DNA of 64,000 nt from an uncultured Ruminococcus sp. (GCA_902762615.1 CACWOX010000007.1:25420-89419); one strand, 5' to 3'. Positions 1-8,961 are shown, counted from the first letter of the stretch. Notes: generated from the letters alone by a model not told the origin. Translations and numbers: made by a program.

Positions 1-715
1 GACCGGGACGGTAGGGAATTCCTATGCCGCCGGACAGATTGATGAATTCGATGAAAGCGCCTGTCTTTTCCTTGATTTCCACCGCAAGCTGAAACAGCTG
101 ACGGGCAAGCTCAGGATAATAGTCGTTGGTGACGGTGTTGCTGGCGAGGAAGCTGTGAATACCGAAGTGCTTCACGCCCTTGCGCATGAGTATCCTGTAT
201 GCCTCGATGATCTGCTCATGGGTCATGCCGTACTTTGCTTCGCCGGGATTGTCCATGATGTCGGTGCCAAGCTCAAAATATCCGCCGGGGTTGAAGCGGC
301 AGCAGATCGTGTCAGGAAGTCCGGCGACCTTTTCCAGAAAATCTATGTGGGTGATGTCGTCAAGGTTGATGATCGCGCCGAGCTTGCGTGCAAGCGCGAA
401 GTCCTCGGGCGGCGTGGTGTTGGACGAAAACATGATGTCGCTGCCGACGTTGCCGACTGACTTGGCAAGCAGTAATTCGGTGTAGGAGGAACAGTCGGAG
501 CCGCAGCCTTCCTCGCTGAGTATCTTCATGATATAGGGATTCGGCGTTGCCTTGACGGCAAAGTACTCCTTGAAGCCCTTGTTCCATGAGAACGCCTTGT
601 AAAGACGGCGGGCATTTTCGCGTATGCCCTTCTCGTCATATATGTGATAAGGTGTGGGATAGGTCTTTTCGATTTCCCTGAGCTGTTCGAGGGTGACAAA
701 AGGTGTCTTGAACAT
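1..715 (-). CDS. lysA: Diaminopimelate decarboxylase, N-terminal 238 codons (partial)
   Basis: Catalyses the PLP-dependent decarboxylation of meso-diaminopimelate to L-lysine, the last step of lysine synthesis. The gene runs off the left edge, so only the N-terminal alanine-racemase-like barrel is visible. The start YHIYDEKGIRENARRLYKAF is typical of the family, and Lys55 in YFAVKATPNP is the expected PLP-binding lysine. HFGIHSF and the glycine-rich INLSGGIGIP segment near the edge also fit. The ATG at 713-715 is preceded by an AGAGGA ribosome site and a consensus promoter. It stands alone on the minus strand here. The lysine/threonine genes lysC, hom and thrB lie about 27 kb away, so the pathway is split. 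The C-terminal sheet domain is outside the window. Confidence 0.93.
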   Translation of the reverse strand, partial: MFKTPFVTLEQLREIEKTYPTPYHIYDEKGIRENARRLYKAFSWNKGFKEYFAVKATPNPYIMKILSEEGCGSDCSSYTELLLAKSVGNVGSDIMFSSNTTPPEDFALARKLGAIINLDDITHIDFLEKVAGLPDTICCRFNPGGYFELGTDIMDNPGEAKYGMTHEQIIEAYRILMRKGVKHFGIHSFLASNTVTNDYYPELARQLFQLAVEIKEKTGAFIEFINLSGGIGIPYRPG

Positions 716-746
716 AATACATTTTCCTCTCTTTACTTTAGAAAAA

Positions 747-775
747 AGTATAAATATTTTATCACGCAAAGTCAA
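747..775 (-). promoter_or_regulatory. Sigma-A promoter for lysA
   Basis: On the minus strand TTGACT (770-775) is followed after 17 bases by TATACT (747-752), about 32 bases before the lysA start. The rest of the 716-938 gap is AT-rich. It contains a GC-rich stretch followed by eight T residues on the minus strand near 870-890, which may end the upstream lipoprotein transcript, but I could not draw a clean stem. Confidence 0.8.
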
Positions 776-938
776 GTGTTATTTTGTATGACAGAGATAA
801 ATTTACTTAATCACCATAGTAAAGCGCTGCAAAGCCGTTTTTTTTAATATTTTTTACTAATCTCAGCCGAAAGAAAAAAACAGGCCGCGGCGCGTTGATG
901 GCACACCGTGACCCGTTTGATATCATCAGGAATATTTA

Positions 939-2501
939 TCAGCCGTTATTTCCCTGTTCTTCCTGTTTTGCTTTTTCGCGCTCTTCTTTTTCCTTTTCTC
1001 TCTGCGCTTCCATCTGCTCTTCGATAATCTTGGCTTCGTCTACCACATACTCCGGACAATTCTGGAGATAGAATTTATAAATAAGATGTGTGTCGTTGGC
1101 AACATATATATCAATATGCTTTCTCACCTCGCCGAGCAGATCGGCTCCGGTATCGCCTATATCGGTTATGGAGACAGGAAGCGTAATGGTGGGAACATCG
1201 TCCGGCATGATGCAGGAATACACCGTGTATTCCTCTCCGACCGTCTTTTCTATATAATAACCGGGCATGTCGGGAATTTCGTAGGTGTCGGACTCAGCGG
1301 TTTCCAGATAATTGCCCTCTTCATCGACGATCACATGCTTTTTGGCGTAATCCTTGCCGAACGAGTCAACAAGATCCTTCTCAGTGGAACCGAGAGTAAT
1401 GCCCTTTGCCAAAGCAATGCTGACATTGGGGCCCGTAAGGCAGGCATCCATGCTGACCGCGTAGCAATTGACCGCCGTGTGAGCATATTTGGTGTCGAAA
1501 TTATGCACCATAAGGCGCACAGCGTTATTTCCTTTGCGCATGATCAGCCCATCGGCTGTGGTTCCCATGGGAATACGCTCTCCGTAACCGCTTACAAATT
1601 CCCAGCCGTCATCAAGCAGCTTACGCACCGGTATAGGAAGGGTGTAGAGATTGCCTTCATATTTATAGGCAAAATCGCTGAACTGCTTGCCCAAAAGACT
1701 GGGTCCCTTGTAAAGATCAATATTGGCAGGCTTGTATTTAAGCTCTTTGGAATAATCGTAGGGCTTGTATGCTTCCGTATCGTTTTCAATGGTTATGACC
1801 ACTACACTGTTGGAAGCGCCGTTAAACGTATCGATCACAAAGGAAATAAACGAATGCTCCGTGAGCTTATAGTAAAGCGTTTTAACGGTTTCTTCCTCAG
1901 TTTCAATAAACTTTACATCATCTATAGAAACGAGATCACCTGTGGATTTAAGAGACTTCTCGGTATAAGACGGCGTGCCGCAGGAGTCAATCACAACATC
2001 ATACCTTATGCCAACCGACAAATCGTCCTTATGCATAATAAACTCAGGAACCGTGCCGTTTTCCGCGTCAAGCCTGATGCCGACCACCTTGCATTCGGTA
2101 ATGCCCTTCTGGTTTTTGCTGTCGTTGTAAAATTTGGCATTGATAATCTCGTCGCCTCTTGCGAGGGGCAGATAATCGGAATATTCGCCCGATTCCAGAA
2201 CAGAATCGGCTGTGTAAACCTTGACTTCCTCGTCGGTTGCCGGCTGTTCTTCATCGACAGTCTCAGCCGCCTCGGATATTTTCCAGCCTCTTGCTCCCAA
2301 AGCGCTGTAATTGATAGGAAGCTCCATATCCTGCTCACCGAGCTTAAATTCAAAGGAGTAAATATCCAGGTCGACTTTTGTCTCCTCCTCTTCACTGCCT
2401 GAGCTTATTTCGTCTGAGAAAATCGCGTCCGGCATGGAACAAGCCGGCACGCTCAGCAAAAGAGCAATTGCAAGTAAAAATACGGAAATCTTCTTAAACA
2501 T
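939..2501 (-). CDS. Secreted lipoprotein with two related domains, function unknown
   Basis: A 520-residue protein starting MFKKISVFLLAIALLL, with a lipobox ending VPAC, so it is exported and lipid-anchored by Lgt. The start at 2501 is chosen because AAAGGA lies at the right distance; an in-frame ATG 11 codons upstream has no such site. After an acidic linker the protein seems to contain two copies of one domain. Each opens with a pattern 'F.LG...LP......L...GW' (near residues 50-75 and 260-290) and each later has a glycine/threonine motif, SCGTPSYTEK and LGSTEKDLVDSFG. The C-terminus is a lysine/glutamate-rich helix. Similar lipoproteins are common and uncharacterised in gut clostridia. I cannot assign a function. 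Confidence 0.8.
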   Translation of the reverse strand: MFKKISVFLLAIALLLSVPACSMPDAIFSDEISSGSEEEETKVDLDIYSFEFKLGEQDMELPINYSALGARGWKISEAAETVDEEQPATDEEVKVYTADSVLESGEYSDYLPLARGDEIINAKFYNDSKNQKGITECKVVGIRLDAENGTVPEFIMHKDDLSVGIRYDVVIDSCGTPSYTEKSLKSTGDLVSIDDVKFIETEEETVKTLYYKLTEHSFISFVIDTFNGASNSVVVITIENDTEAYKPYDYSKELKYKPANIDLYKGPSLLGKQFSDFAYKYEGNLYTLPIPVRKLLDDGWEFVSGYGERIPMGTTADGLIMRKGNNAVRLMVHNFDTKYAHTAVNCYAVSMDACLTGPNVSIALAKGITLGSTEKDLVDSFGKDYAKKHVIVDEEGNYLETAESDTYEIPDMPGYYIEKTVGEEYTVYSCIMPDDVPTITLPVSITDIGDTGADLLGEVRKHIDIYVANDTHLIYKFYLQNCPEYVVDEAKIIEEQMEAQREKEKEEREKAKQEEQGNNG

Positions 2502-2576
2502 TTTCAACTGTCCTTTCCAATATATAATATGCACCCGCAGCGGAATGCTTCAGGGCGCAGATTTTTACTTAAATTG

Positions 2577-2585
2577 ATTATATCA
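2577..2585 (-). promoter_or_regulatory. Extended -10 promoter for the 939-2501 lipoprotein
   Basis: The minus strand reads TGA-TATAAT, a TGn extended -10. The hexamer 17 bases upstream (TGGAAA) is a poor -35, so recognition would depend on the extended -10. It lies about 75 bases before the start codon. Confidence 0.5.
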
Positions 2586-2707
2586 TATGTTTTTGCAAAT
2601 TTCCATATATAATCCAAAAAAAACTTATACTTATTTTAACTTAATTTATGTTTGGGCATTTACAATGGTAACCGTAAAGGAAAGCAAAGCAAGGAGGTAT
2701 TTCGGAT

Positions 2708-3421
2708 ATGAAAAACAACAACGTATTTGAAAGATACGAAATAAAATATCTGATAACAAACCGTCAGAGAAAATCAATAATGAAAGCAATGCAGGATTAT
2801 ATGAAGCCTGACGATTACGGCAGAAGCACTATATGCAACATCTATTACGACACGCCCGATTATTACCTGATACGCCACTCGCTCGAAAAACCCGTCTACA
2901 AGGAAAAGCTGAGAGTGAGAAGCTACGGCATAGCGGCTTCGGGAGACAATGTGTTTGTCGAGCTGAAAAAGAAGTATCAGGATGTGGTCTACAAACGGCG
3001 CATAAGTCTGCCGGAACGCGAGGCAATGTTTTACCTCGGCAGCGACGCCACCGGCGGACTTGAGGGACAGATCGGCAGCGAGATAGACTATTTCCGGTTT
3101 TTTTACAAGGAGCTTGCTCCCAAGGTCTATATCTCATACGACAGAGAGGCTTTTTACGACAGGGAGGACGACAGCTTCCGCGTGACGTTCGACGAGAACA
3201 TCATGTGGAGAGATTACGACCTGTCGCTCACCAAACCGGCATACGGAAGGAAAATACTTCCGCCCAACACTTCGCTCATGGAGGTCAAGACCTCGGGAGG
3301 CATGCCGCTCTGGCTGACCTGCGTACTCTCGGAAAACGGCATATTCAAGACCTCGTTCTCGAAATACGGCAGAGCATATGAGGAAATCGAAAAACACACA
3401 TTGAGCCGTGCGGCAGTATGA
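2708..3421 (+). CDS. VTC-domain polyphosphate polymerase
   Basis: A 237-residue protein of the VTC family, the triphosphate-tunnel fold that in yeast Vtc4 makes polyphosphate from ATP. It opens with FERYEIKYLI. It contains the YYDTPDY, KLRVRSYG, VELKKKYQDVVYKRR and LMEVKTSGGMPLW blocks that line the tunnel with alternating basic and acidic residues. A strong AAGGAGGT site at 2692-2699 sets the start. It is the first gene of an operon with a DUF4956 membrane protein (72-base gap) and a Cthe_2159-type lipoprotein, an arrangement known from many Firmicutes whose joint role is not established. No membrane segment is visible, so the enzyme probably works at the inner face of the membrane, perhaps docked to DUF4956. 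Polymerase activity is inferred from the family. Confidence 0.88.
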   Translation: MKNNNVFERYEIKYLITNRQRKSIMKAMQDYMKPDDYGRSTICNIYYDTPDYYLIRHSLEKPVYKEKLRVRSYGIAASGDNVFVELKKKYQDVVYKRRISLPEREAMFYLGSDATGGLEGQIGSEIDYFRFFYKELAPKVYISYDREAFYDREDDSFRVTFDENIMWRDYDLSLTKPAYGRKILPPNTSLMEVKTSGGMPLWLTCVLSENGIFKTSFSKYGRAYEEIEKHTLSRAAV

Positions 3422-3457
3422 TTTCTGTACGGCTGAGCCAAAAAGCAATTTGACCAG

Positions 3458-3478
3458 TAAATAATAATAATAATAATA
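3458..3478 (+). repeat. (TAA)7 triplet repeat before the DUF4956 gene
   Basis: Seven uninterrupted TAA triplets lie between the VTC stop codon and the GGAGG ribosome site (3481-3485) of the next gene. Such tracts can slip during replication. Being just upstream of the Shine-Dalgarno they could act as an unstructured AU-rich enhancer or an RNase site. Confidence 0.85.
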
Positions 3479-3493
3479 ACGGAGGAAACAACA

Positions 3494-4189
3494 ATGACAA
3501 ACGGCATTTTCAGCAGCTTATTTGAAAGCACAGGAACAACATCCATCAGCACATCGACATTTTTCGCATGCATTATTGCGGCGCTCGTCATCGGCACCGC
3601 AATGGCGCTGGTTTACAGAATCAAGAACAACAGCTCTCAGAGCTTTCTGGTGACGCTTTCGGTCATTCCGGCGGCGGTGGCAATGGTCATCATGCTGGTC
3701 AACGGGGATTTTGGCACAGGCGTTGCGGTGGCAGGCGCCTTCGGGCTGATCCGCTTCCGTTCCGCACCCGGCACGGCAAAGGAAATCGCTGCCATCTTCA
3801 CCGCAATGGGCGTGGGACTTGCCTGCGGCGTGGGATATATCGGCTACGCGGCTGCATTTGCCGCCATCATGTGCGGCGCGATGCTGCTCTACGGATTCAT
3901 CGGACTTGGCTCCGACCGAAACGAGGAACGTCAGAAGAAGCTGGCGATCACCATTCCCGAAAATCTCGACTACAGCAGAGTGTTTGACGATCTCTTTGAA
4001 AAATACACCGTTTCTCACAAGCTGGTCAACGTCAAGACCACCAACATGGGCTGCCTCTTCAAGCTCTCCTACGATGTGGAGCTTAAAGGCGACGCAAGCG
4101 AAAAGGCATTTATCGACGAGCTGCGCTGCCGCAACGGCAATCTTGAAATCAGCCTGCACCGCCGCGAGAGCAATTCCGGCGAGCTTTGA
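3494..4189 (+). CDS. DUF4956 family membrane protein
   Basis: A 231-residue protein with about four membrane helices in its first 140 residues, followed by a soluble alpha/beta domain of about 80 residues at the C-terminus. The block GFGTGVAVAGAFGLIRFRSA (with DFG in place of its first GFG) and the AKEIAAIFTAMGVGLACGVG segment are characteristic of DUF4956. The C-terminal domain, beginning near AITIPENLDYSRVFDDLF, resembles the MgtC/SapB-type cytoplasmic tail. In many Firmicutes this family sits next to VTC-domain enzymes and CotH or Cthe_2159 proteins, as here. A role as membrane partner of the polymerase, for instance in export or anchoring of polyphosphate, is an inference from context. 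The GGAGG site nine bases before the ATG fixes the start. Confidence 0.87.
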   Translation: MTNGIFSSLFESTGTTSISTSTFFACIIAALVIGTAMALVYRIKNNSSQSFLVTLSVIPAAVAMVIMLVNGDFGTGVAVAGAFGLIRFRSAPGTAKEIAAIFTAMGVGLACGVGYIGYAAAFAAIMCGAMLLYGFIGLGSDRNEERQKKLAITIPENLDYSRVFDDLFEKYTVSHKLVNVKTTNMGCLFKLSYDVELKGDASEKAFIDELRCRNGNLEISLHRRESNSGEL

Positions 4190-4231
4190 GAATGTTCATA
4201 TTGAATTAGTAATTTCCGTCGGCAAACAATG

Positions 4232-4237
4232 TATAAT
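4232..4237 (+). promoter_or_regulatory. Possible internal -10 box before the beta-helix lipoprotein gene
   Basis: A perfect TATAAT sits about 28 bases before the start codon, in the 75-base gap after the DUF4956 gene. No good -35 lies 16-18 bases upstream, so an internal promoter is only possible. Read-through from the VTC promoter is the simpler view. Confidence 0.25.
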
Positions 4238-4264
4238 GGTATTGACGAAAGGGAGTATTATGAA

Positions 4265-6184
4265 ATGAAATTCAAAAAAATCACCGCCGTGATCATGGCG
4301 GCGCTGGTAATAGCGTCCTTCTCGGGCTGCGGTTCGGGCAAAGGCGGCGACGACACGTCGAGCGAACCGGTGAAGCTGCTCGACACCTCCGATATGTTCA
4401 GCAGCAGGGACATTGAATCAGGCTACGACGAGTCGGAATGTACCGTTATCAAGCTGAGCGGAACCAAGGCAAGCGTGAAGGGCGAGGGCGCCAGCGTCAA
4501 AAACAGCACCGTTACCATCCAGACGGAGGGAACCTATCTGATCTCCGGCAGCCTTGACGACGGCTCCATCGTCATTGACGCAGACATCGGCGACAAGATC
4601 AGGCTCATTCTCGACGGCGTGAGCATAAACAGCTCCAACGGTGCCGCCATCAATGTCAGGCAGGCGGACAAGGTTTTCATCACCCTTGCCAAGGGAAGCG
4701 AGAATGTCCTCGCCAATACCGCCGATTCCAAGATCACAGACGACGTTGACGCGGTGATATTCTCCAAGGACGACCTCACCATTAACGGCGAAGGCAAGCT
4801 CACCGTCACCGCAAATGCCGGCCACGCCGTGGTTTCCAAGGACGATCTGGTAATTTCGGGCGGCACCTATGCCATCACCTCCCAAAAGAAAGCGCTCGAC
4901 GCAAACGACAGCATACGCATTGCCGGCGGCAGCTTCACCATTGATTCCGGCACCGACGCACTCCACGCCGAGAATGACGACGCGGCAAAGGGATATATCT
5001 ATATCGCCGACGGCACCTTCAGCATTACTGCCGGCACCGACGGAATGGACGCAAGCGGCGTCATTCAGATAGATAACGGCACCTTCGATATCAAGACAGG
5101 CGGCGGAAGCGCCAATGCCAGCACCAAAAAGGGAGGCGAACGCAACGGCGACTGGGGCAACTGGGGCGGCAGAGGAAGAAAACAATCAGGGAGCGAAAGC
5201 GAGAAAGCCGCTGCAACCGCCCTCTCGGCTGCTTCCAATAACGCCAAATCCGCATCCGCGGCAAAATCCGGCGGCTCATCGACAGAATCCTCCAGCGCAA
5301 AGGCGCTGAAATCCGACAGCTCGGTTGCCATCAACAACGGCACGCTGAACATTGATTCCTCCGACGACGCTATTCATTCGGACAATCAGGCGACTGTTTC
5401 GGGCGGTTCCATTCAGATCAGCTCCGGCGACGACGGCATACACGCGGGTTCCTCGCTCAGAATCAGCGGCGGCACCGTCCGTATTGTCAAGAGCTACGAA
5501 GGACTCGAGGGCATGACCGTTGACATCAGCGGCGGCGACGTTTCGGTTGTCGCTTCGGACGACGGCATCAACGCCGCGGGCGGCAATGACCAGAGCAGCA
5601 TGAACGACCGCCCGGGTCAGAATCAATTCGCGTCTCAGGATGGCGTGTATATCCGCATCTCGGGCGGCAAGGTCAGCGTCAGCTCCTCCGGCGACGGCAT
5701 TGACTCCAACGGAGACGTCACCGTATCAGGCGGCGAGATCTACGTCTCCGGCTCTTCCGACAACGGCAACGCGGCGCTCGACTTCAACGGCGAGGCGACC
5801 ATAACGGGCGGCACCTTCATCGCGGCGGGAATGAGCGGCATGGCGCAGAATTTCGGCAGCAGTTCCACGCAGGGCGCGATGATGGTCAATGTGGAAAGTC
5901 AACAGGGCGGCAGCGAAATCACGCTCAAAAGCAGCAGCGGCAAGACGCTTGCCTCCTTCACGCCCGAAAAGGCTTACAACAACATCGTCATCAGCACGCC
6001 CGACGTGAAAAAAGGCTCGACCTACACCGTCACCGCAGGCTCGTCAAGCACCAGCGTGCAGATGGATTCGCTCATCTACGGCTCCGGCGGCGGAATGGGC
6101 GGCTTCGGCGGAAGAGGTCAGATGAACGGCGGAGCACCCGGCGGCAATGCTCCCGGCGGACGTAAAGGCGGCCGCAGAGGATAA
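4265..6184 (+). CDS. Cthe_2159-type right-handed beta-helix lipoprotein
   Basis: A 639-residue secreted lipoprotein. The start MKFKKITAVIMAALVIASFS is followed by GCGSG, a plausible lipobox, and GGGAG stands about ten bases before this ATG. The body is made of short repeated turns such as DDGIHAG, SDDGINAAGG and SGDGIDSNGDVTVSGG, the parallel beta-helix pattern of the Cthe_2159 carbohydrate-binding family, whose Clostridium thermocellum member binds cellulose and pectin-like polymers and calcium. The helix is interrupted near residues 285-350 by a Gly/Ala/Ser/Lys-rich insert, and the protein ends in a Gly-Arg-Lys-rich tail. It closes the VTC-DUF4956 operon. Polysaccharide or polyanion binding at the cell surface is likely; the basic glycine-rich tail could bind polyphosphate, but that is speculation. 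Confidence 0.85.
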   Translation: MKFKKITAVIMAALVIASFSGCGSGKGGDDTSSEPVKLLDTSDMFSSRDIESGYDESECTVIKLSGTKASVKGEGASVKNSTVTIQTEGTYLISGSLDDGSIVIDADIGDKIRLILDGVSINSSNGAAINVRQADKVFITLAKGSENVLANTADSKITDDVDAVIFSKDDLTINGEGKLTVTANAGHAVVSKDDLVISGGTYAITSQKKALDANDSIRIAGGSFTIDSGTDALHAENDDAAKGYIYIADGTFSITAGTDGMDASGVIQIDNGTFDIKTGGGSANASTKKGGERNGDWGNWGGRGRKQSGSESEKAAATALSAASNNAKSASAAKSGGSSTESSSAKALKSDSSVAINNGTLNIDSSDDAIHSDNQATVSGGSIQISSGDDGIHAGSSLRISGGTVRIVKSYEGLEGMTVDISGGDVSVVASDDGINAAGGNDQSSMNDRPGQNQFASQDGVYIRISGGKVSVSSSGDGIDSNGDVTVSGGEIYVSGSSDNGNAALDFNGEATITGGTFIAAGMSGMAQNFGSSSTQGAMMVNVESQQGGSEITLKSSSGKTLASFTPEKAYNNIVISTPDVKKGSTYTVTAGSSSTSVQMDSLIYGSGGGMGGFGGRGQMNGGAPGGNAPGGRKGGRRG

Positions 6185-6204
6185 ATCCATTCAACACATT
6201 ACAG

Positions 6205-6263
6205 AAAAATTCCCCCGAAATCGGCAGCGTATTTTATCAAAAAATACATGTCGCTTCGGGGGA
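6205..6263. terminator. Shared terminator between convergent genes
   Basis: CCCCCGAA (6212-6219) pairs with TTCGGGGG (6255-6262), with a second inner stem of AT pairs. On the minus strand the hairpin is followed by ATTTTTCT, a good intrinsic terminator for the Ig-repeat gene. On the plus strand the T-tract is weaker. Confidence 0.75.
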
Positions 6264-6316
6264 TTGCTGTTTCATTTTGCTTCTGACGCCTGTAATACTT
6301 GTAATGCTTTTAATGG

Positions 6317-8890
6317 TTAATTATCCTGAATGATGGAAACCCAGACCAGATCGGAATGGATTTCCTCACCGTCGCCGTTGGTGATAACGCAGTAGATTTT
6401 TCTGCCGTTCCATGTGAAGTCCCAGCCTTTTACCTCAAAATAGGCGACAGCGGAGGTTTGACCTTCCCATTTGATGCGTTCGGTTTTGTCCTTCTCAAAA
6501 TAACACCATTGGTAATGCAGACCTGTGCCGACAGCCTCGACATAAAATGTTGCGCGAGGTCTTGCGCCGGAATAGTAATTTTCCAGATCGCTTGTGTACA
6601 GGGTGACATTCTGAGGCTGTTGGATGATCCTGAATTCGCCTTCCTCATAAGGGAGAACAGTGACGGTCGCAATGTCGGAATAAACGGTGTTGCCGTATTT
6701 GTCGGTGATCAGACAGCGCACCTGCATGCCGTTCCAAGTCGAACCGGAATGTGTGCGGACGGTGTCTTGCGTGTATTCCTTCCAGATGGACCAGCTTCCA
6801 TAACTCTTTTTGTAATACCATTGATATTTCAGACCTTCGCCGGAAGCCTTTACACTGAAGGTCGCAGCCTTGCCGGTCTTTACGCTGATATTCTGGGGCT
6901 GTGCCGTAATATTGATGGGCTTGTTTTTCATTGTTACCCTTGCAATATCGGAATAAAGCGCGTTGTCGTAAACGTCGGTGATTTTGCAGCGCACCTGCAT
7001 TCCGTCCCATGAATTGTTGGAAGGCGGTTCGATGGTCGATGTGGTATAAATTCTCCATACCGACCATGCCGTCGCGCCCTTCTTTTTATAATACCACTGA
7101 TAATCGAGGTCTTCGCCTTTGGATGACACGCTGAAGGACGTCAGGTGATTTGTCTTGACGCTGACGCTCTTGGGCTGTGATGTAATGATGATCGGGGTGT
7201 CCGTCAGAGTGACAACGGCTTCCTTGGTATATGCCTTGCTGCCGTATTTGTCGGCGACCAGACAGCGGAGTTTCATGCCGTTCCATGTAGCATTGACCGC
7301 GGCGGAGGTGGAAGCGGTCGTGTGTCCCTTCCACAGACTCCATGAGGTCGCGCCGCTCTTTTTGAAGTACCACTGGTATTTCAGCTCGTCGCCCTGCGCC
7401 TTTACCTCAAATCGGACGTTGTTGCCCACTTTGGCAGTAGCGCTTTTCGGATGGGAGAGTATGGCAAAGGAGGAAGCGGTTGTGCCGATCGTGACCGTTG
7501 CGGGCGCGGAGGAGACGGAGTTGCCGTTTGCGTCCCTGACGACGCAGCAGACCTTCATGCCGTTCCAGCTGTCGTTGGCAACTGCCGAGGTGGACGCTGA
7601 GGTGTGACCCTTCCAGAGTGTCCATGCGGAAGCGCCCTTCTTTTTGACATACCACTGATAACTGAGCTTTGCACCTGATGCTTTGACCGAAAAGGTGACT
7701 TTTTCTCCCGACATAACGGTAACGCTTTCGGGAGACTCGATCAGCACGGTCTTGCCGTTGAGCGTGACAATGGCGGCTTGCGAATACAGCACATCGCCGC
7801 TGTCGTCTGTCACACGGCAGCGCACCTGCATTCCGCTCAAGGAATCATTGGATATTGCTGCGGCGGTTGCCGCAGTGTGTCCCTTCCAGAGCGTCCAGTC
7901 GGCAGCGCCCTTTTTCCTGATATACCACTGATATTTTACGTTGCAGCCACTCGCGCTCACCGCAAATGCTGCCTTGTCGCCGGAGTTTATGCTGATATTG
8001 TCGGGATTTCTGCTGATCGTCAGCGTATCATAAAGATAAATCTCCGTGGAGCCGGATACCACCGAATGGTTGCTTGCGTCTGTCACGATGCAGCGAGCCT
8101 TGGCAAGATGGAGTGAACGCTCCGCGGTGAAGGAAATCTCGGAGGTGTTCATTCCCTTCCATCTGCTCCAGTATGAATCGCCTTGTTTTTTGTAATACCA
8201 TTGATAGGTGAGATCTCTGCCGCAGGCTTTTATGCTGATCTTTGCCGTGCGGTTGAGATACGTATTACACGATTTGTAAGGCTGAGAAGTGATTTCCAGC
8301 ACGTCGGTGAGCGTCACTTCCACCGTATTGGATGAGAGTTTATTGCCGTAGGCGTCGGCGGCAGCGCAGTAAAGCTGCATATGGTTCCATGTGGCGTTGG
8401 GAATGGCGGCGGTGGTGGAAGAAGTGTGTCCCTTCCAAAGCGTCCATTCGCCGCCCTTTTTTCTGATATACCACTGGTAGGTTACATTTTTGCCGTTCAC
8501 TTCATAGGTAAAGGAAGTAAGCATGCTGCAATCTGTTTTAACCGAGGTCGGCTGCTTGACAACGCTTGGCTGTATCCTGACGGTTACTTTATATGTCACG
8601 CTCTTGCCGGAATAAGAAACGGTCACAGCCTGTTCGCCGTCCTCCGTGAAAGTCGCAGGAGTGCAGGTGTAGCCGGAGGAAATATCCTGCGTCGTGCCGT
8701 CGGAATAGGTCGCTCTGAGGACAAGCCCCGCCGTGCTCAGCCTGTCGCCGACGTTGTACTCGGTCTTGGTGGGCATATCCTTGACCGCGACCGACGAAAG
8801 CGTACCCGCCGCGCAGACCTTCTGGCAGCAGAGGGACAGCATCACGGCTGCGAATACAACGAAAACGGCTGACAATGCTTTCTTTTTCAT
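6317..8890 (-). CDS. Secreted protein with a Big_3 domain and eight Ig-like repeats
   Basis: An 857-residue exported protein. The start at 8890 is supported by TGAGGA and by a signal peptide (MKKKALSAVFVVFAAVML... ending CAAG). First comes a bacterial Ig-like domain of the Big_3 type with the pattern 'YNVGD.L...GL...A.YSDGT'. Eight Ig-like repeats of about 85-90 residues follow, each with a YQWY or YQWC core, an LWKGHT or related strand, a 'WNGM...C' cysteine strand and a closing VTL/VTV strand. There is no LPXTG, transmembrane tail or surface-layer domain, so the protein is released or held non-covalently. It has its own near-perfect promoter and a terminator. Related QWY-repeat proteins are usually large surface structural or adhesion proteins; no catalytic domain is visible. 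Confidence 0.85.
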   Translation of the reverse strand: MKKKALSAVFVVFAAVMLSLCCQKVCAAGTLSSVAVKDMPTKTEYNVGDRLSTAGLVLRATYSDGTTQDISSGYTCTPATFTEDGEQAVTVSYSGKSVTYKVTVRIQPSVVKQPTSVKTDCSMLTSFTYEVNGKNVTYQWYIRKKGGEWTLWKGHTSSTTAAIPNATWNHMQLYCAAADAYGNKLSSNTVEVTLTDVLEITSQPYKSCNTYLNRTAKISIKACGRDLTYQWYYKKQGDSYWSRWKGMNTSEISFTAERSLHLAKARCIVTDASNHSVVSGSTEIYLYDTLTISRNPDNISINSGDKAAFAVSASGCNVKYQWYIRKKGAADWTLWKGHTAATAAAISNDSLSGMQVRCRVTDDSGDVLYSQAAIVTLNGKTVLIESPESVTVMSGEKVTFSVKASGAKLSYQWYVKKKGASAWTLWKGHTSASTSAVANDSWNGMKVCCVVRDANGNSVSSAPATVTIGTTASSFAILSHPKSATAKVGNNVRFEVKAQGDELKYQWYFKKSGATSWSLWKGHTTASTSAAVNATWNGMKLRCLVADKYGSKAYTKEAVVTLTDTPIIITSQPKSVSVKTNHLTSFSVSSKGEDLDYQWYYKKKGATAWSVWRIYTTSTIEPPSNNSWDGMQVRCKITDVYDNALYSDIARVTMKNKPINITAQPQNISVKTGKAATFSVKASGEGLKYQWYYKKSYGSWSIWKEYTQDTVRTHSGSTWNGMQVRCLITDKYGNTVYSDIATVTVLPYEEGEFRIIQQPQNVTLYTSDLENYYSGARPRATFYVEAVGTGLHYQWCYFEKDKTERIKWEGQTSAVAYFEVKGWDFTWNGRKIYCVITNGDGEEIHSDLVWVSIIQDN

Positions 8891-8961
8891 GATGGATTTC
8901 CTCACTTTCCAAATCAGATTTGTTTGTATTTTTAAGCGGAAGAACACCCGCTTACGGTGAT

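Noticed and set aside
180..485. Short plus-strand frames at the left edge
   Set aside because: Shadows of lysA on the opposite strand.
1086..2402. Plus-strand open frame of 438 codons
   Set aside because: Antisense to the lipoprotein at 939-2501, which has a signal peptide, ribosome site and promoter.
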